A stretch of DNA of 56,177 bases, taken from contig CAZJWP010000002.1 in NCBI GenBank assembly GCA_964549745.1, positions 1-56,177 on the forward strand. The letters run 5' to 3'. The stretch's first letter is position 1. Each line of letters starts with the position of its first letter. The position numbers and the translations under genes are program-made. The stretch is from J089 sp964549745 (lineage in GTDB: Bacteria; Fidelibacterota; Marinisomatia; Marinisomatales; J089). This document shows positions 45,838 through 53,334 of the stretch, one piece after another. The notes below the pieces were generated by a model, which was not told the DNA's origin, ran no database searches, and saw only the letters and a list, made by a program, of their open reading frames with translations.

Positions 45838-45870
45838 GAACAAATGTTAAAACAATATGAACAAATGTTC
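45838..45870 (+). promoter_or_regulatory. GAACAAATGTT operator repeats of the SorC-type regulator
   Basis: GAACAAATGTT occurs at 45838-45848 and again at 45859-45869, 21 bp apart (two helical turns). The second copy extends to GAACA-AA-TGTTC, a palindrome. They lie at the transcription start, ideal for repression. As I recall, the Bacillus subtilis DeoR operator has a similar GAACAAA core, which fits the SorC/DeoR regulator encoded just downstream. Confidence 0.65.
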
Positions 45871-45879
45871 ATGCTTTAA

Positions 45880-46833
45880 ATGAATCCTGACAACACCATG
45901 ACCCTCGTGGAAACAGCCCGGCTGTACTACGAACACAATCTCAGTCAACAGGCTATTGCCCAGCGGTTGGATATCTCCCGTCCCGGCGTTTCACGCCTGC
46001 TCCAAAAGGCCCGGGATAAAGGAATTGTCACCATCAGGATCAATGATCCGTCTGAGCGGGGAACCAGGCTGGAAGCGCTGTTGCAGGAACGCTATAATCT
46101 TAAGAAGGTATATATCGTCCCTTCGGATCCGGACTACCGCGTTGTGCAATTACAGTTAGGCCGGGCGGCGGTACGCTTCCTGGATGAAACAGTCAGTGAC
46201 AACATGGTTCTGGGTGTATCCTGGGGAACAACTTTGCAGGAAGTGGCCCGCCAGGTAAAGCGGCGCGATCTGAAAAACACTTACGTGGTTCAGTTAAACG
46301 GTGGTATTTCCCGGGCGGAATATGACACCCACGCCAGCGAAATTGCCCAGACCATCGGTGTCCGCTACAATGCAATCCCTTATTTATTGCCTTTACCTGC
46401 CGTAGTGAGTGATCCCGAAGTCAAATCCGCCATCCTTTCCGATAAAAACATGGCCCGTACTTTGGACCTGGCCCGGAAAGCCAGCGTGGCCTTATTCACC
46501 GTGGGCTCTTTCAGTACCAAATCGGTGCTGGTGAAAGCCGAATATTTTGAGCCTGAAGAAGTTCAGGGATTATTAGAGAACGGAGCGGTCGGTGACATTT
46601 GCAGCCGTATATTAAAAAAGGACGGAAGCATCTGTTCCAAAGAATTGAATTCCCGTACCATTGGGATTGAACTCAAAGATTTAAAGAATAAACCATACTC
46701 CGTGGCTGTGGCCGGGGGACCGGAAAAGGCCGAAGCCATCCGGGCCGGACTTTTAGGCCGCTGGTTCAACACCCTGATTACCGATGACAACACAGCCAAA
46801 GTTTTACTCACTGAATCCGGAGAAGACCAATGA
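45880..46833 (+). CDS. SorC/DeoR-type sugar-phosphate-sensing regulator
   Basis: The 317-residue protein has an N-terminal helix-turn-helix (LSQQAIAQRLDISRPGVSRLL) and a C-terminal SorC/CggR/DeoR sugar-phosphate-binding domain (about 60-315, with VLGVSWGTTLQEVA and VAVAGGPEKAEAI). It overlaps the RpiB-DeoC gene by 4 bp, so it is the first gene of the microcompartment operon. It probably represses its own promoter until deoxyribose 5-phosphate or a related ester appears. B. subtilis DeoR of the same family controls deoC. Confidence 0.9.
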   Translation: MNPDNTMTLVETARLYYEHNLSQQAIAQRLDISRPGVSRLLQKARDKGIVTIRINDPSERGTRLEALLQERYNLKKVYIVPSDPDYRVVQLQLGRAAVRFLDETVSDNMVLGVSWGTTLQEVARQVKRRDLKNTYVVQLNGGISRAEYDTHASEIAQTIGVRYNAIPYLLPLPAVVSDPEVKSAILSDKNMARTLDLARKASVALFTVGSFSTKSVLVKAEYFEPEEVQGLLENGAVGDICSRILKKDGSICSKELNSRTIGIELKDLKNKPYSVAVAGGPEKAEAIRAGLLGRWFNTLITDDNTAKVLLTESGEDQ

Positions 46834-48224
46834 GCAGGAAACTGACTATTGCCATTGGTGCCGATCATGGCGGCGTGGCCCTCAAAGATGACCTTCTAAA
46901 ACATCTGACCGGCCACAACCTGATCGACTGTGGAACCAATGATACAAGTGCCGTTGACTATCCGGTCTTTGCGGCCAAAGTAGCCCGAACCGTGGCCAGT
47001 GGTGAAGCGGATTTTGGGATTATGATCGACGGAGCCGGGATTGGCTCCGCCATGGCGGCCAATAAAATTCCCGGTGTTCGCGCCGCCTTGTGTTATGATG
47101 TGAGCACAGCCCGGAACGCCCGGGAACACAACGATGCCCGGGTTCTGACCTTAGGCGCCGGACTTATCGGTACCGCCCTGGCCAAACAAATTGTAGACAC
47201 TTTTATTCACACCGAATGCACCGTAGAACGTCATCTAAAACGAGTGGACATGATTAATCAACTTGAAACTGAGCCAACCCAAAAGCCGGCCATGCAGCCG
47301 GTATCCAGCCAACCTGAACCGTCCAAAGCGCCGGAGTTATCCGCGGATGATCTGAACCGGATCGCCGATCAGGTGACGACAATTTTGGGGAATGTTTTTC
47401 CTCAAACCACTGAATCATCTGCTGCCGGAGAAAAGTCCTTCCGCTGCGGTGTGAGTGTGGACAAAGAGCCGGACACCTACCGCCGCTTCATGGACTTTGG
47501 TGTCGGTCGTATCGGCATCCATGACGGCGCCGAATGCAATGCCGTCCCGGAAGACATTGCCCGTTGTATCGATCACACCATTTTAAAACCGGATGCCACC
47601 GAAACCGATATCATTCGTATTTGCAAGGAAGCAAAGGACAATCATTTTGCCTCCGTTTGCATCAGTCCCAGTTATGTCAAAATAGCGGCCCGTGAGTTGG
47701 CCGGTTCCGATGTGGAAGTTTGTACCGTGATCGGATTTCCCTCCGGCGCCCATACACCGGAAATCAAGGCCATGGAAACGCGTCAGGCGATTCGCGAAGG
47801 GGCCAAAGAAATTGATATGGTCATCAATGTGGGCGCTTTAAAAAGCGGGAATGATGCTCTGGTATATCGCGACATTCGCGCTGTAACCGAAGCCTGTGAG
47901 GACGGCGGCGCCATCTGCAAAGTCATTATAGAAGCAGCTCTGCTCACCGATGAAGAAAAAGTGCGGGCCTGTGAAGCAGCCCGGAAAGCACGGGCTAATT
48001 TTGTCAAAACATCCACCGGGTTTGGTCCCGGCGGTGCCACCGCTGAAGATGTGGCCCTCATGCGATCCGTGGTGGCCCGAGACGGGATGGAAGTGAAAGC
48101 GGCCGGGGGTATTCGGTCTTATGAAGACGCCAAAAAAATGGTGGAGGCGGGCGCGTCACGCATCGGCGCCAGCGCCGGAATTGCGATTTTAAAACAAGCC
48201 CGTGAAGTGACGGTCTCACAGTAA
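46830..48224 (+). CDS. RpiB-DeoC fusion with internal encapsulation-type helix
   Basis: The 464-residue protein joins two sugar-phosphate enzymes. Residues 1-145 match RpiB (GADHGGVALK, ANKIPGVRAALC), but the catalytic Cys position of E. coli-type RpiB is Asp67 (IMIDGAGIG). A proline-rich linker then carries an amphipathic helix at about 170-190 (LSADDLNRIADQVTTIL) resembling microcompartment encapsulation peptides. Residues about 240-464 are deoxyribose-phosphate aldolase, with IDMVINVGAL, Schiff-base K393 in FVKTSTGFG and K423 in VKAAGGI. DeoC would yield glyceraldehyde 3-phosphate and acetaldehyde, the substrate of the aldehyde dehydrogenase at 49922. Confidence 0.88.
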   Translation: MSRKLTIAIGADHGGVALKDDLLKHLTGHNLIDCGTNDTSAVDYPVFAAKVARTVASGEADFGIMIDGAGIGSAMAANKIPGVRAALCYDVSTARNAREHNDARVLTLGAGLIGTALAKQIVDTFIHTECTVERHLKRVDMINQLETEPTQKPAMQPVSSQPEPSKAPELSADDLNRIADQVTTILGNVFPQTTESSAAGEKSFRCGVSVDKEPDTYRRFMDFGVGRIGIHDGAECNAVPEDIARCIDHTILKPDATETDIIRICKEAKDNHFASVCISPSYVKIAARELAGSDVEVCTVIGFPSGAHTPEIKAMETRQAIREGAKEIDMVINVGALKSGNDALVYRDIRAVTEACEDGGAICKVIIEAALLTDEEKVRACEAARKARANFVKTSTGFGPGGATAEDVALMRSVVARDGMEVKAAGGIRSYEDAKKMVEAGASRIGASAGIAILKQAREVTVSQ

Positions 48225-48234
48225 GGAGGACGAC

Positions 48235-48855
48235 GTGGATTTACGCGCCTATGTATTTCTGGATAATTTGCAACCGCAATATGCGGCTTTTTTGGGAACC
48301 ATCGCCCAGGGCTTTTTACCCATTGCCGGGATGGCGTCCCTTTATGTTGAAATTTCACCGGGGATCGAAATTAATCGCATCACCGATATTGCCTTAAAAT
48401 CCACTCATGTAACCCCCGGGATGCAGATCGTGGAACGACTGTATGGAATGCTGGAAATTCATTCTGAGAGCCAAGCTGATGTCCGTCAGGCCGGTCGGGC
48501 CATCCTGGATGCGTTGGATTTGAAAGAAGAAGATCGCTGGAAACCGAAAATTTTTTCCAGCCAGATTATACGCCGTATTGATGATCACCAGACCCAGCTC
48601 ATCAATCGCATGCGCCATGGGAATATGATTGTCCCTGGCGAAACCCTTTATGTAATGGAAGTTCAGCCTGCCGCTTATGCTGCCCTGGCAGCCAATGAAG
48701 CGGAAAAAGCGGCTGAAATCAATATCCTGGAAGTTCGGTCCTTTGGAAGCTTTGGCCGGATTTATCTGGGTGGAGAAGAACGTGATATTGAGGTCGGATG
48801 GCAGGCCGCCGTAGCCGCCATCGAAGGTGTTACCGGACAAGAGAAACATTCATAA
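48235..48855 (+). CDS. BMC-T tandem-domain shell protein (double-stacking type)
   Basis: The 206-residue protein has two BMC-type folds in tandem and forms a pseudohexameric trimer. Its opening DLRAYVFLDNLQPQYAAFL and the segments SLYVEISPGIEINRITDIA and ETLYVMEVQPAAYAALAANEAEKAAEI resemble the stacking BMC-T class known from Haliangium ochraceum, which forms gated double-layer pores for larger metabolites. The start is GTG at 48235 with an AGGAGG site 6 bp upstream. It lies 10 bp after the RpiB-DeoC gene. Confidence 0.85.
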   Translation: MDLRAYVFLDNLQPQYAAFLGTIAQGFLPIAGMASLYVEISPGIEINRITDIALKSTHVTPGMQIVERLYGMLEIHSESQADVRQAGRAILDALDLKEEDRWKPKIFSSQIIRRIDDHQTQLINRMRHGNMIVPGETLYVMEVQPAAYAALAANEAEKAAEINILEVRSFGSFGRIYLGGEERDIEVGWQAAVAAIEGVTGQEKHS

Positions 48856-48973
48856 ACAATACACATCTGGAAAACGAATGAATCATTATTACAACATGTC
48901 CGATTCCCGGGGAAGGGACTCAATCCCGTTTGCTCTCTTAGACATGAACACCGAATTAAACATATTCAATAAA

Positions 48974-49111
48974 CAAAACCTATTATCCTAACNNNNNNNN
49001 NNNNNNNNNNNNNNNNNNNNNNNNNNNNNNNNNNNNNNNNNNNNNNNNNNNNNNNNNNNNNNNNNNNNNNNNNNNNNNNNNNNNNNNNNNNNCAAAACCT
49101 ATTATCCTAAC
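48974..49111 (+). other. Scaffold gap with duplicated 19-bp flanks
   Basis: CAAAACCTATTATCCTAAC at 48974-48992 is repeated at 49093-49111, on either side of 100 N (48993-49092). The simplest reading is two overlapping contig ends that were not merged, leaving a true intergenic gap of about 150 bp between the BMC-T and BMC-H genes. A 19-bp match is less decisive than the 55-bp case at 38205. Confidence 0.75.
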
Positions 49112-49127
49112 TGATTGGAGGAAATCC

Positions 49128-49424
49128 ATGGCAGAAGCACTAGGAATGATCGAAACCCGCAGTTTCCCGGCCGTTGTTGAAGCGGCGGATGCGATGGTTA
49201 AAGCAGCTAAAGTTGAACTGGTGGCTTACGAAAAAACAGGCGGTGGACATGTGTCCGCCATAATTCGCGGCGATGTAGCTGCAGTGAAAGCGGCCTGTGA
49301 TGCCGGCCGTGCCGGCGCATCCCGCGTTGGCGAAATTGTGGCTGTTCATATTATTGCACGTCCGCATGCAAATGTGGATGAGGTGATGCCCATTAATCGT
49401 CCGGCAACTAAACCCAAGAAGTAG
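49128..49424 (+). CDS. BMC-H hexameric shell protein
   Basis: The 98-residue single-domain BMC protein (EALGMIETRSFPAVVEAADAM) is the main facet tile. The pore loop reads KTGGGHVSA (G38-H41). A short charged tail ends PATKPKK. A strong GGAGG site precedes the ATG, as expected for the most abundant shell component. It is the only BMC-H in the locus. Confidence 0.95.
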   Translation: MAEALGMIETRSFPAVVEAADAMVKAAKVELVAYEKTGGGHVSAIIRGDVAAVKAACDAGRAGASRVGEIVAVHIIARPHANVDEVMPINRPATKPKK

Positions 49425-49429
49425 TTCGG

Positions 49430-49729
49430 ATGATCTTAGCCAAAGTGGTAGGAACGCTGGTTTCAACTCAAAAAGAAGCCAGTCTGGACGGACTCAAGTT
49501 CCTGATTCTCCAACCGGTTGATCTTAACGGTAAACTTGGCGGCGGCACAGTTGTCGCCGCCGATGCCGTGAGCGCCGGCGTGGGGGAGATGGTTCTGTTC
49601 GCTACCGGCAGTTCCGCCCGACAGACCGTGAAAACCGACAAACGTCCCTGCGATGCCGTGGTCATGGCTATCGTGGACAATTGGGAAGTGGGCGGTGAAA
49701 TCCGCTATAAAAAAGGGGTGGATGATTAA
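49430..49729 (+). CDS. BMC-P pentameric vertex protein (EutN/CcmL family)
   Basis: The 99-residue protein opens with the EutN/CcmL pattern (ILAKVVGTLVSTQKEASLDGLKFLILQPVD) and contains AADAVSAGVGEMVLFATGSSAR. Pentamers of this family cap the shell vertices. It starts 5 bp after the BMC-H gene. Two more BMC-P genes end the locus. Confidence 0.93.
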   Translation: MILAKVVGTLVSTQKEASLDGLKFLILQPVDLNGKLGGGTVVAADAVSAGVGEMVLFATGSSARQTVKTDKRPCDAVVMAIVDNWEVGGEIRYKKGVDD

Positions 49730-49757
49730 ACGGTATTTGCTTGATTTGAGTGAACCT

Positions 49758-49868
49758 GTCATGCTGAGCCAGTCGAAGCACGACAGGAAGTGACAGATTA
49801 TCAAGTCACCCTTCGATCAGTCTCCGCGCCTATTCGTCGCTTCGGCGGACGGGCAAGCTCAGGGTGAC
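49758..49868. repeat. Palindromic intergenic repeat (REP/MITE-like) inside the BMC operon
   Basis: The sequence has arms GTCATGCTGAGC (49758) and GCTCAGGGTGAC (ending 49868), with internal GTCGAAGCA and CACCCTTCGA parts. This is the familiar GTCA-CTGAGC / TTCGA palindromic repeat found dispersed in many bacterial genomes. The second half has extra sequence at 49818-49853 with its own short arms (CCGCG, CTTCGGCGG). It separates the BMC-P gene from the aldehyde dehydrogenase and may adjust mRNA stability or expression. Confidence 0.65.
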
Positions 49869-49921
49869 ATGATTTGTAAAATTTCAGGCAAACCGATTAA
49901 TCCAAACCCGAAGGGAGCGTT

Positions 49922-51376
49922 ATGGCCTTATTGACCCAGGAACAGGTTGAACAAATTGCAGCCCGGGTGGCAGCGAATCTGAACAGACCGGAACCGACCG
50001 TCGTTCCACCGCCGAAATCTGCGCCGAATCCAACCACTGGAACACCGTCCGGGAAAGGAACCTTTCCCACCGTAGATCTGGCCGTGAAAGCCGCCGCGAA
50101 AGCTTTCACCCAATTAGGTGGGATGACGCTGGAAAAACGGACCGAAATCATCGACCGCATACGGGCAAAGATGGGGGAACATGCGGTGAAACTGGCTCAG
50201 CAGGCCTATGAAGAAACCGGCCTTGGACGCGTGGATGACAAAATCCTGAAGAACCAGTTGGTCACCGAGAAAACACCGGGACCGGAATTCATCAAGCCAA
50301 AAGTGGAAACCGGCGATCGGGGACTAACCCTGATGGAATACGCGCCTTACGGTGTCATCGGAGCCATAACACCCTGTACCAATCCCACGTCCACGATCAT
50401 TTGCAATACGATCGGCATGGTGTCCGCCGGGAATGCAGTGGTATTCAATGTGCATCCTACGGCTAAACAGGTAAGCATCCGGACGGTGGAACTGATTAAC
50501 GAAGCCATTCTGGAAGCAGGCGGCCCCCTGAATCTGGTGGTGACCGTCGGTGTCCCGACAATAGAAAGCGCCCAGGAATTGATGCAGCATCCCGGTGTGC
50601 GCCTATTGGTGGTGACCGGTGGTGAAGCGGTGGTGAAGGCCGCCATGCGGAGCGGCAAACGGGCCATCTGTGCCGGACCGGGAAATCCCCCCGTGGTGGT
50701 GGATGAAACCGCCGACATCGAAAAAGCCGCCAGGGATATTGTTCGCGGTGCTTCCACCGACAACAATATTGTCTGTGTGCTGGAAAAAGAAATTTTTGTG
50801 GTGGAAAAGGTAGCCTTCGAACTGACCTCCGCCCTGATGCGGCATTCGGCCGTGGTGCTGAAAGAACACCAGGTGGCGGAACTTGAGAAGGTCATTTTCA
50901 CCAAAACAAACGGACCGCGCCGACCGGGCGTGATCAATAAAGATCTGATTGGGAAAAGTGTTCAAACCATACTGGGAAAGATCGGGATGCAGGTCGGTTC
51001 TGATATTCGTCTGGCGGTGGCGCCGGTGGATGAAAATCATCCGCTGGTCTGGACCGAACAGATGATGCCCGTCATACCGCTGGTAACGGTTCCCAACGCG
51101 GACCTTGCCATCGACCTGGCCAAGGAAGCAGAACACGGATTCGGACATACGGCCGTGATGCACTCCCTCAACCTGGACAACCTAAGCCGTATGGCCCGGG
51201 AAATGAATTGCAGCATTTTTGTAAAGAACGGTCCTTCCCTGGCCGGGCTGGGTTACGGAGGCGAAGGGCATTGCTCCTTTTCCATTGCCAGTCCCACCGG
51301 CGAAGGACTAACCAGTCCCATCAGTTTTTCCCGGGAACGGCGTTGCGTGCTGGTGGATCACTTCAGGATTGTTTGA
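49922..51376 (+). CDS. CoA-acylating aldehyde dehydrogenase with N-terminal encapsulation peptide
   Basis: The 484-residue enzyme is of the PduP/EutE type and should oxidise acetaldehyde (or another aldehyde) with NAD and CoA to the acyl-CoA. The catalytic Cys is C285 in STDNNIVCVLEKE, and TGGEAVVKAA and AGPGNPPVVVDE are family segments. The N-terminus carries an amphipathic helix (LTQEQVEQIAARVAANL, residues 4-20) followed by a Pro-rich linker to about 45, the classic arrangement of an encapsulation peptide. A similar helix lies in the RpiB-DeoC linker. Neither a phosphotransacylase nor an alcohol dehydrogenase is encoded in the window, so CoA and NAD recycling must rely on genes elsewhere. 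Confidence 0.92.
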   Translation: MALLTQEQVEQIAARVAANLNRPEPTVVPPPKSAPNPTTGTPSGKGTFPTVDLAVKAAAKAFTQLGGMTLEKRTEIIDRIRAKMGEHAVKLAQQAYEETGLGRVDDKILKNQLVTEKTPGPEFIKPKVETGDRGLTLMEYAPYGVIGAITPCTNPTSTIICNTIGMVSAGNAVVFNVHPTAKQVSIRTVELINEAILEAGGPLNLVVTVGVPTIESAQELMQHPGVRLLVVTGGEAVVKAAMRSGKRAICAGPGNPPVVVDETADIEKAARDIVRGASTDNNIVCVLEKEIFVVEKVAFELTSALMRHSAVVLKEHQVAELEKVIFTKTNGPRRPGVINKDLIGKSVQTILGKIGMQVGSDIRLAVAPVDENHPLVWTEQMMPVIPLVTVPNADLAIDLAKEAEHGFGHTAVMHSLNLDNLSRMAREMNCSIFVKNGPSLAGLGYGGEGHCSFSIASPTGEGLTSPISFSRERRCVLVDHFRIV

Positions 51377-51488
51377 AGTCTCTAGTTTTAAAGGTGACGG
51401 TTTAAGTGAAGAATTCTAAGTTAAAAGTTCAAAGTGAAAGGTTAAAAATGGATGCCACACATCAGGGATCACACTTTCGAAATAGAAC

Positions 51489-51517
51489 CCTTGAATTCTT
51501 CAATTTTCAATTCAAGG
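51489..51517 (+). repeat. Small inverted repeat before the second BMC-T gene
   Basis: CCTTGAAT and ATTCAAGG form an 8-bp stem around 13 bases in the 169-bp gap between the aldehyde dehydrogenase and BMC-T genes. There is no U-tract. It could attenuate or stabilise the operon mRNA, and nothing more can be said. Confidence 0.35.
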
Positions 51518-51545
51518 TTATGAGTTTATATTCGAGGAACCAACA

Positions 51546-52181
51546 ATGACCGAATCTCAGCCTCCGAAAAAAGAATCATCCTATCCGGCCATCGCGCTGT
51601 TGGAATACGATTCCATCACCGCCGGACTATTGAGCGCCGATGCCATGATCAAGAAATCGCCCATACGGGTGATGAAGTCGGGTACGGTCCATAACGGGAA
51701 ATACCTGGCGCTCATCGGCGGGACCACAGGTTCCGTGGAAGAAGCCTACAAAGAAGGCTGTACGGTGGGAAGCGACTCATTGGTGGATCACGTTTTTCTC
51801 CCGCGAGTGGATACGCAGGTCCGGGAAGGTGTCCTGGGAATCAGGCGAATTTGCAAAGGACCGGCGTTGGGAATTCTGGAAAGCAAAACGGTGGCCTCCT
51901 GTATCAAAGCCGCTGATGCGGCGCTGAAAGGAACGGTGGTGGATCTGGCGGAAATCCGCCTGGCGGATGATCTGGGCGGGAAAGCCTTTGCCCTGTTTAC
52001 GGGCGAACTTTATGAAGCGGAATCTGCCCTGGAGATTGCCTGGCAAACCGACCCTCAAAAACAATTCCTGTTGAAAGATACATTAATTCCTCACATACAC
52101 CCGGAAATGGCGGACCAGGTGAATGCTACGTCCTGGTTCTCAAGGCTGCCACTAAAACCGCTTGAAGGTGGTGAACGCTAA
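51546..52181 (+). CDS. BMC-T tandem-domain shell protein (single-layer type)
   Basis: The 211-residue protein has two fused BMC folds (PAIALLEYDSITAGLLSADAMIK and GILESKTVASCIKAADAALKG). It differs from the first BMC-T in the window and resembles the single-layer trimer class of the Haliangium shell. It has a short charged N-terminal extension and a C-terminal extension (about 185-211). The stop is directly followed by the next BMC-P start. Confidence 0.87.
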   Translation: MTESQPPKKESSYPAIALLEYDSITAGLLSADAMIKKSPIRVMKSGTVHNGKYLALIGGTTGSVEEAYKEGCTVGSDSLVDHVFLPRVDTQVREGVLGIRRICKGPALGILESKTVASCIKAADAALKGTVVDLAEIRLADDLGGKAFALFTGELYEAESALEIAWQTDPQKQFLLKDTLIPHIHPEMADQVNATSWFSRLPLKPLEGGER

Positions 52182-52463
52182 ATGAAGCTTGGCCGCGTTA
52201 TCGGAACGGTGACACCTGCCGTTGTTTATGACGGACTGGAAGGCTGGCCCATGCTTCTGATTCAGGGTTTGGACAAACATTCGAAGCCGAAGGGTGAACC
52301 GTTTGTAGCTGCCGATACAACCCGTATGGCAGGACCAGATGAATTGATTTACTACGAAAGCAGCCGTGAAGCGGCCTTGGCGTTGGAGCCCTGGTTTGTA
52401 CCGGTGGACAGCGCCATTATCGGTATTGTGGATGAACTGCACTTGCTGGAGGATGAATCATGA
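52182..52463 (+). CDS. BMC-P pentameric vertex protein (EutN/CcmL family), second copy
   Basis: The 93-residue protein (LGRVIGTVTPAVVYDGLEGWPMLLIQ) starts on the base after the BMC-T stop and overlaps the next gene by 4 bp. It is more divergent in its middle (TTRMAGPDELIYYESSREAA) than the first BMC-P, suggesting a specialised vertex. Having three different BMC-P genes is a feature shared with the Haliangium-type locus. Confidence 0.88.
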   Translation: MKLGRVIGTVTPAVVYDGLEGWPMLLIQGLDKHSKPKGEPFVAADTTRMAGPDELIYYESSREAALALEPWFVPVDSAIIGIVDELHLLEDES

Positions 52464-52732
52464 TCCTGGGCAAGGTGAGCGGAACCATTCATTCCACCAT
52501 CAATCATCCGTTCTATGATAATCGGAAATTACTGATGGTGGATAAACTGGATAAAAACCGGAAACCCACCGGCGATTACCTGATTGCCGTGGACTGGGTG
52601 GATGCGGGCGCCGGGGAAACGGTATTGGTGATCGATGAAGGCAACTCCGCCCGGCAAATTGTGAACGATCCGGGAGCGCCGATCCGGTCGATTATTGTGG
52701 GGGTTGTGGATGAAGTGGAGATTATAAGCTGA
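52460..52732 (+). CDS. BMC-P pentameric vertex protein (EutN/CcmL family), third copy
   Basis: The 90-residue protein (ILGKVSGTIHSTINHPFYDNRKLLMVDKLD; GAGETVLVIDEGNSARQIV) is a standard EutN/CcmL fold. Its ATG overlaps the previous stop (ATGA). It is the last gene of the microcompartment operon and is followed by a hairpin. Confidence 0.92.
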   Translation: MILGKVSGTIHSTINHPFYDNRKLLMVDKLDKNRKPTGDYLIAVDWVDAGAGETVLVIDEGNSARQIVNDPGAPIRSIIVGVVDEVEIIS

Positions 52733-52759
52733 ATATTAATATTTGAATTTTCATTTTTT

Positions 52760-52790
52760 ATTAAGGGGCAGTCTATAGCTGCCCCTTAAT
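52760..52790. terminator. Hairpin between the convergent BMC and sulfur operons
   Basis: ATTAAGGGGCAG pairs perfectly with CTGCCCCTTAAT around a 7-base loop. No clear U-tract follows on either strand, but its position between two convergent operons suggests that it ends transcripts from both sides. Confidence 0.6.
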
Positions 52791-52800
52791 ATTAAGCTGT

Positions 52801-53319
52801 TTAGGTAAAGATGATCGACGCCCCTGCTGATTTCTCATAAAACTGACCCACGGTCAACACATCTTCAACCTGCGGGACCAGATCATCCTTAGTCAGTTTG
52901 AACATATCCATGGCCAGTTTGCAGGCGTACAGGTGGCCGCCGGCATCAGCGATCATTTCCAGGAACTCATCCACTTCCGGAATGTCCAGTTTTTCCATTT
53001 CACTTTTCATCATGGATGAAGCCATGGCGGACACACCGGGAATGGCGCCCAACAGAGTTGGAAGCGGTGCGGTGATCGGCATTTTCATCATGGGCATGGC
53101 CAGATTCAGCGACGGATTTCCCACCGTGGCCACTTTCAACTTTTTTACCATGGATTTCATAATGGCGTTTAATCCGAAGAAAGTAAAGAAGATGGATGCA
53201 TCCATCCCTTCCATGCGGGCGCCGTTGGCCATGATCAGAGCCGGGTAGACTTCATCCAGGCCGCCGTGGGAGCAGATGATGGATACCTTTTTAATGGGTT
53301 CATATGTATTATCACTCAT
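52801..53319 (-). CDS. DsrE2-like (DsrE/DsrF superfamily) sulfur-carrier protein
   Basis: The 172-residue protein has the DsrE2 layout: an N-terminal IICSHGGLDEVYPALIMANGA, FFTFFGLNAIMK, a Met/Pro-rich middle, and the conserved cysteine in HLYACKLAMDMFKL. Proteins of this group pass sulfane sulfur together with TusA- or DsrC-like partners. It is the last gene of a five-gene minus-strand operon and lies directly downstream of a DsrC/TusE-like gene. Its start follows a GGGGGAA site. Confidence 0.85.
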   Translation of the reverse strand: MSDNTYEPIKKVSIICSHGGLDEVYPALIMANGARMEGMDASIFFTFFGLNAIMKSMVKKLKVATVGNPSLNLAMPMMKMPITAPLPTLLGAIPGVSAMASSMMKSEMEKLDIPEVDEFLEMIADAGGHLYACKLAMDMFKLTKDDLVPQVEDVLTVGQFYEKSAGASIIFT

Positions 53320-53334
53320 AGTGGATTCCCCCGA

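Noticed and set aside
45595..45843. Minus-strand 82-codon frame in the glmM-SorC gap
   Set aside because: Low-complexity start, no recognisable family and no ribosome-binding site. Its 5' end lies on the plus-strand promoter of the microcompartment locus.
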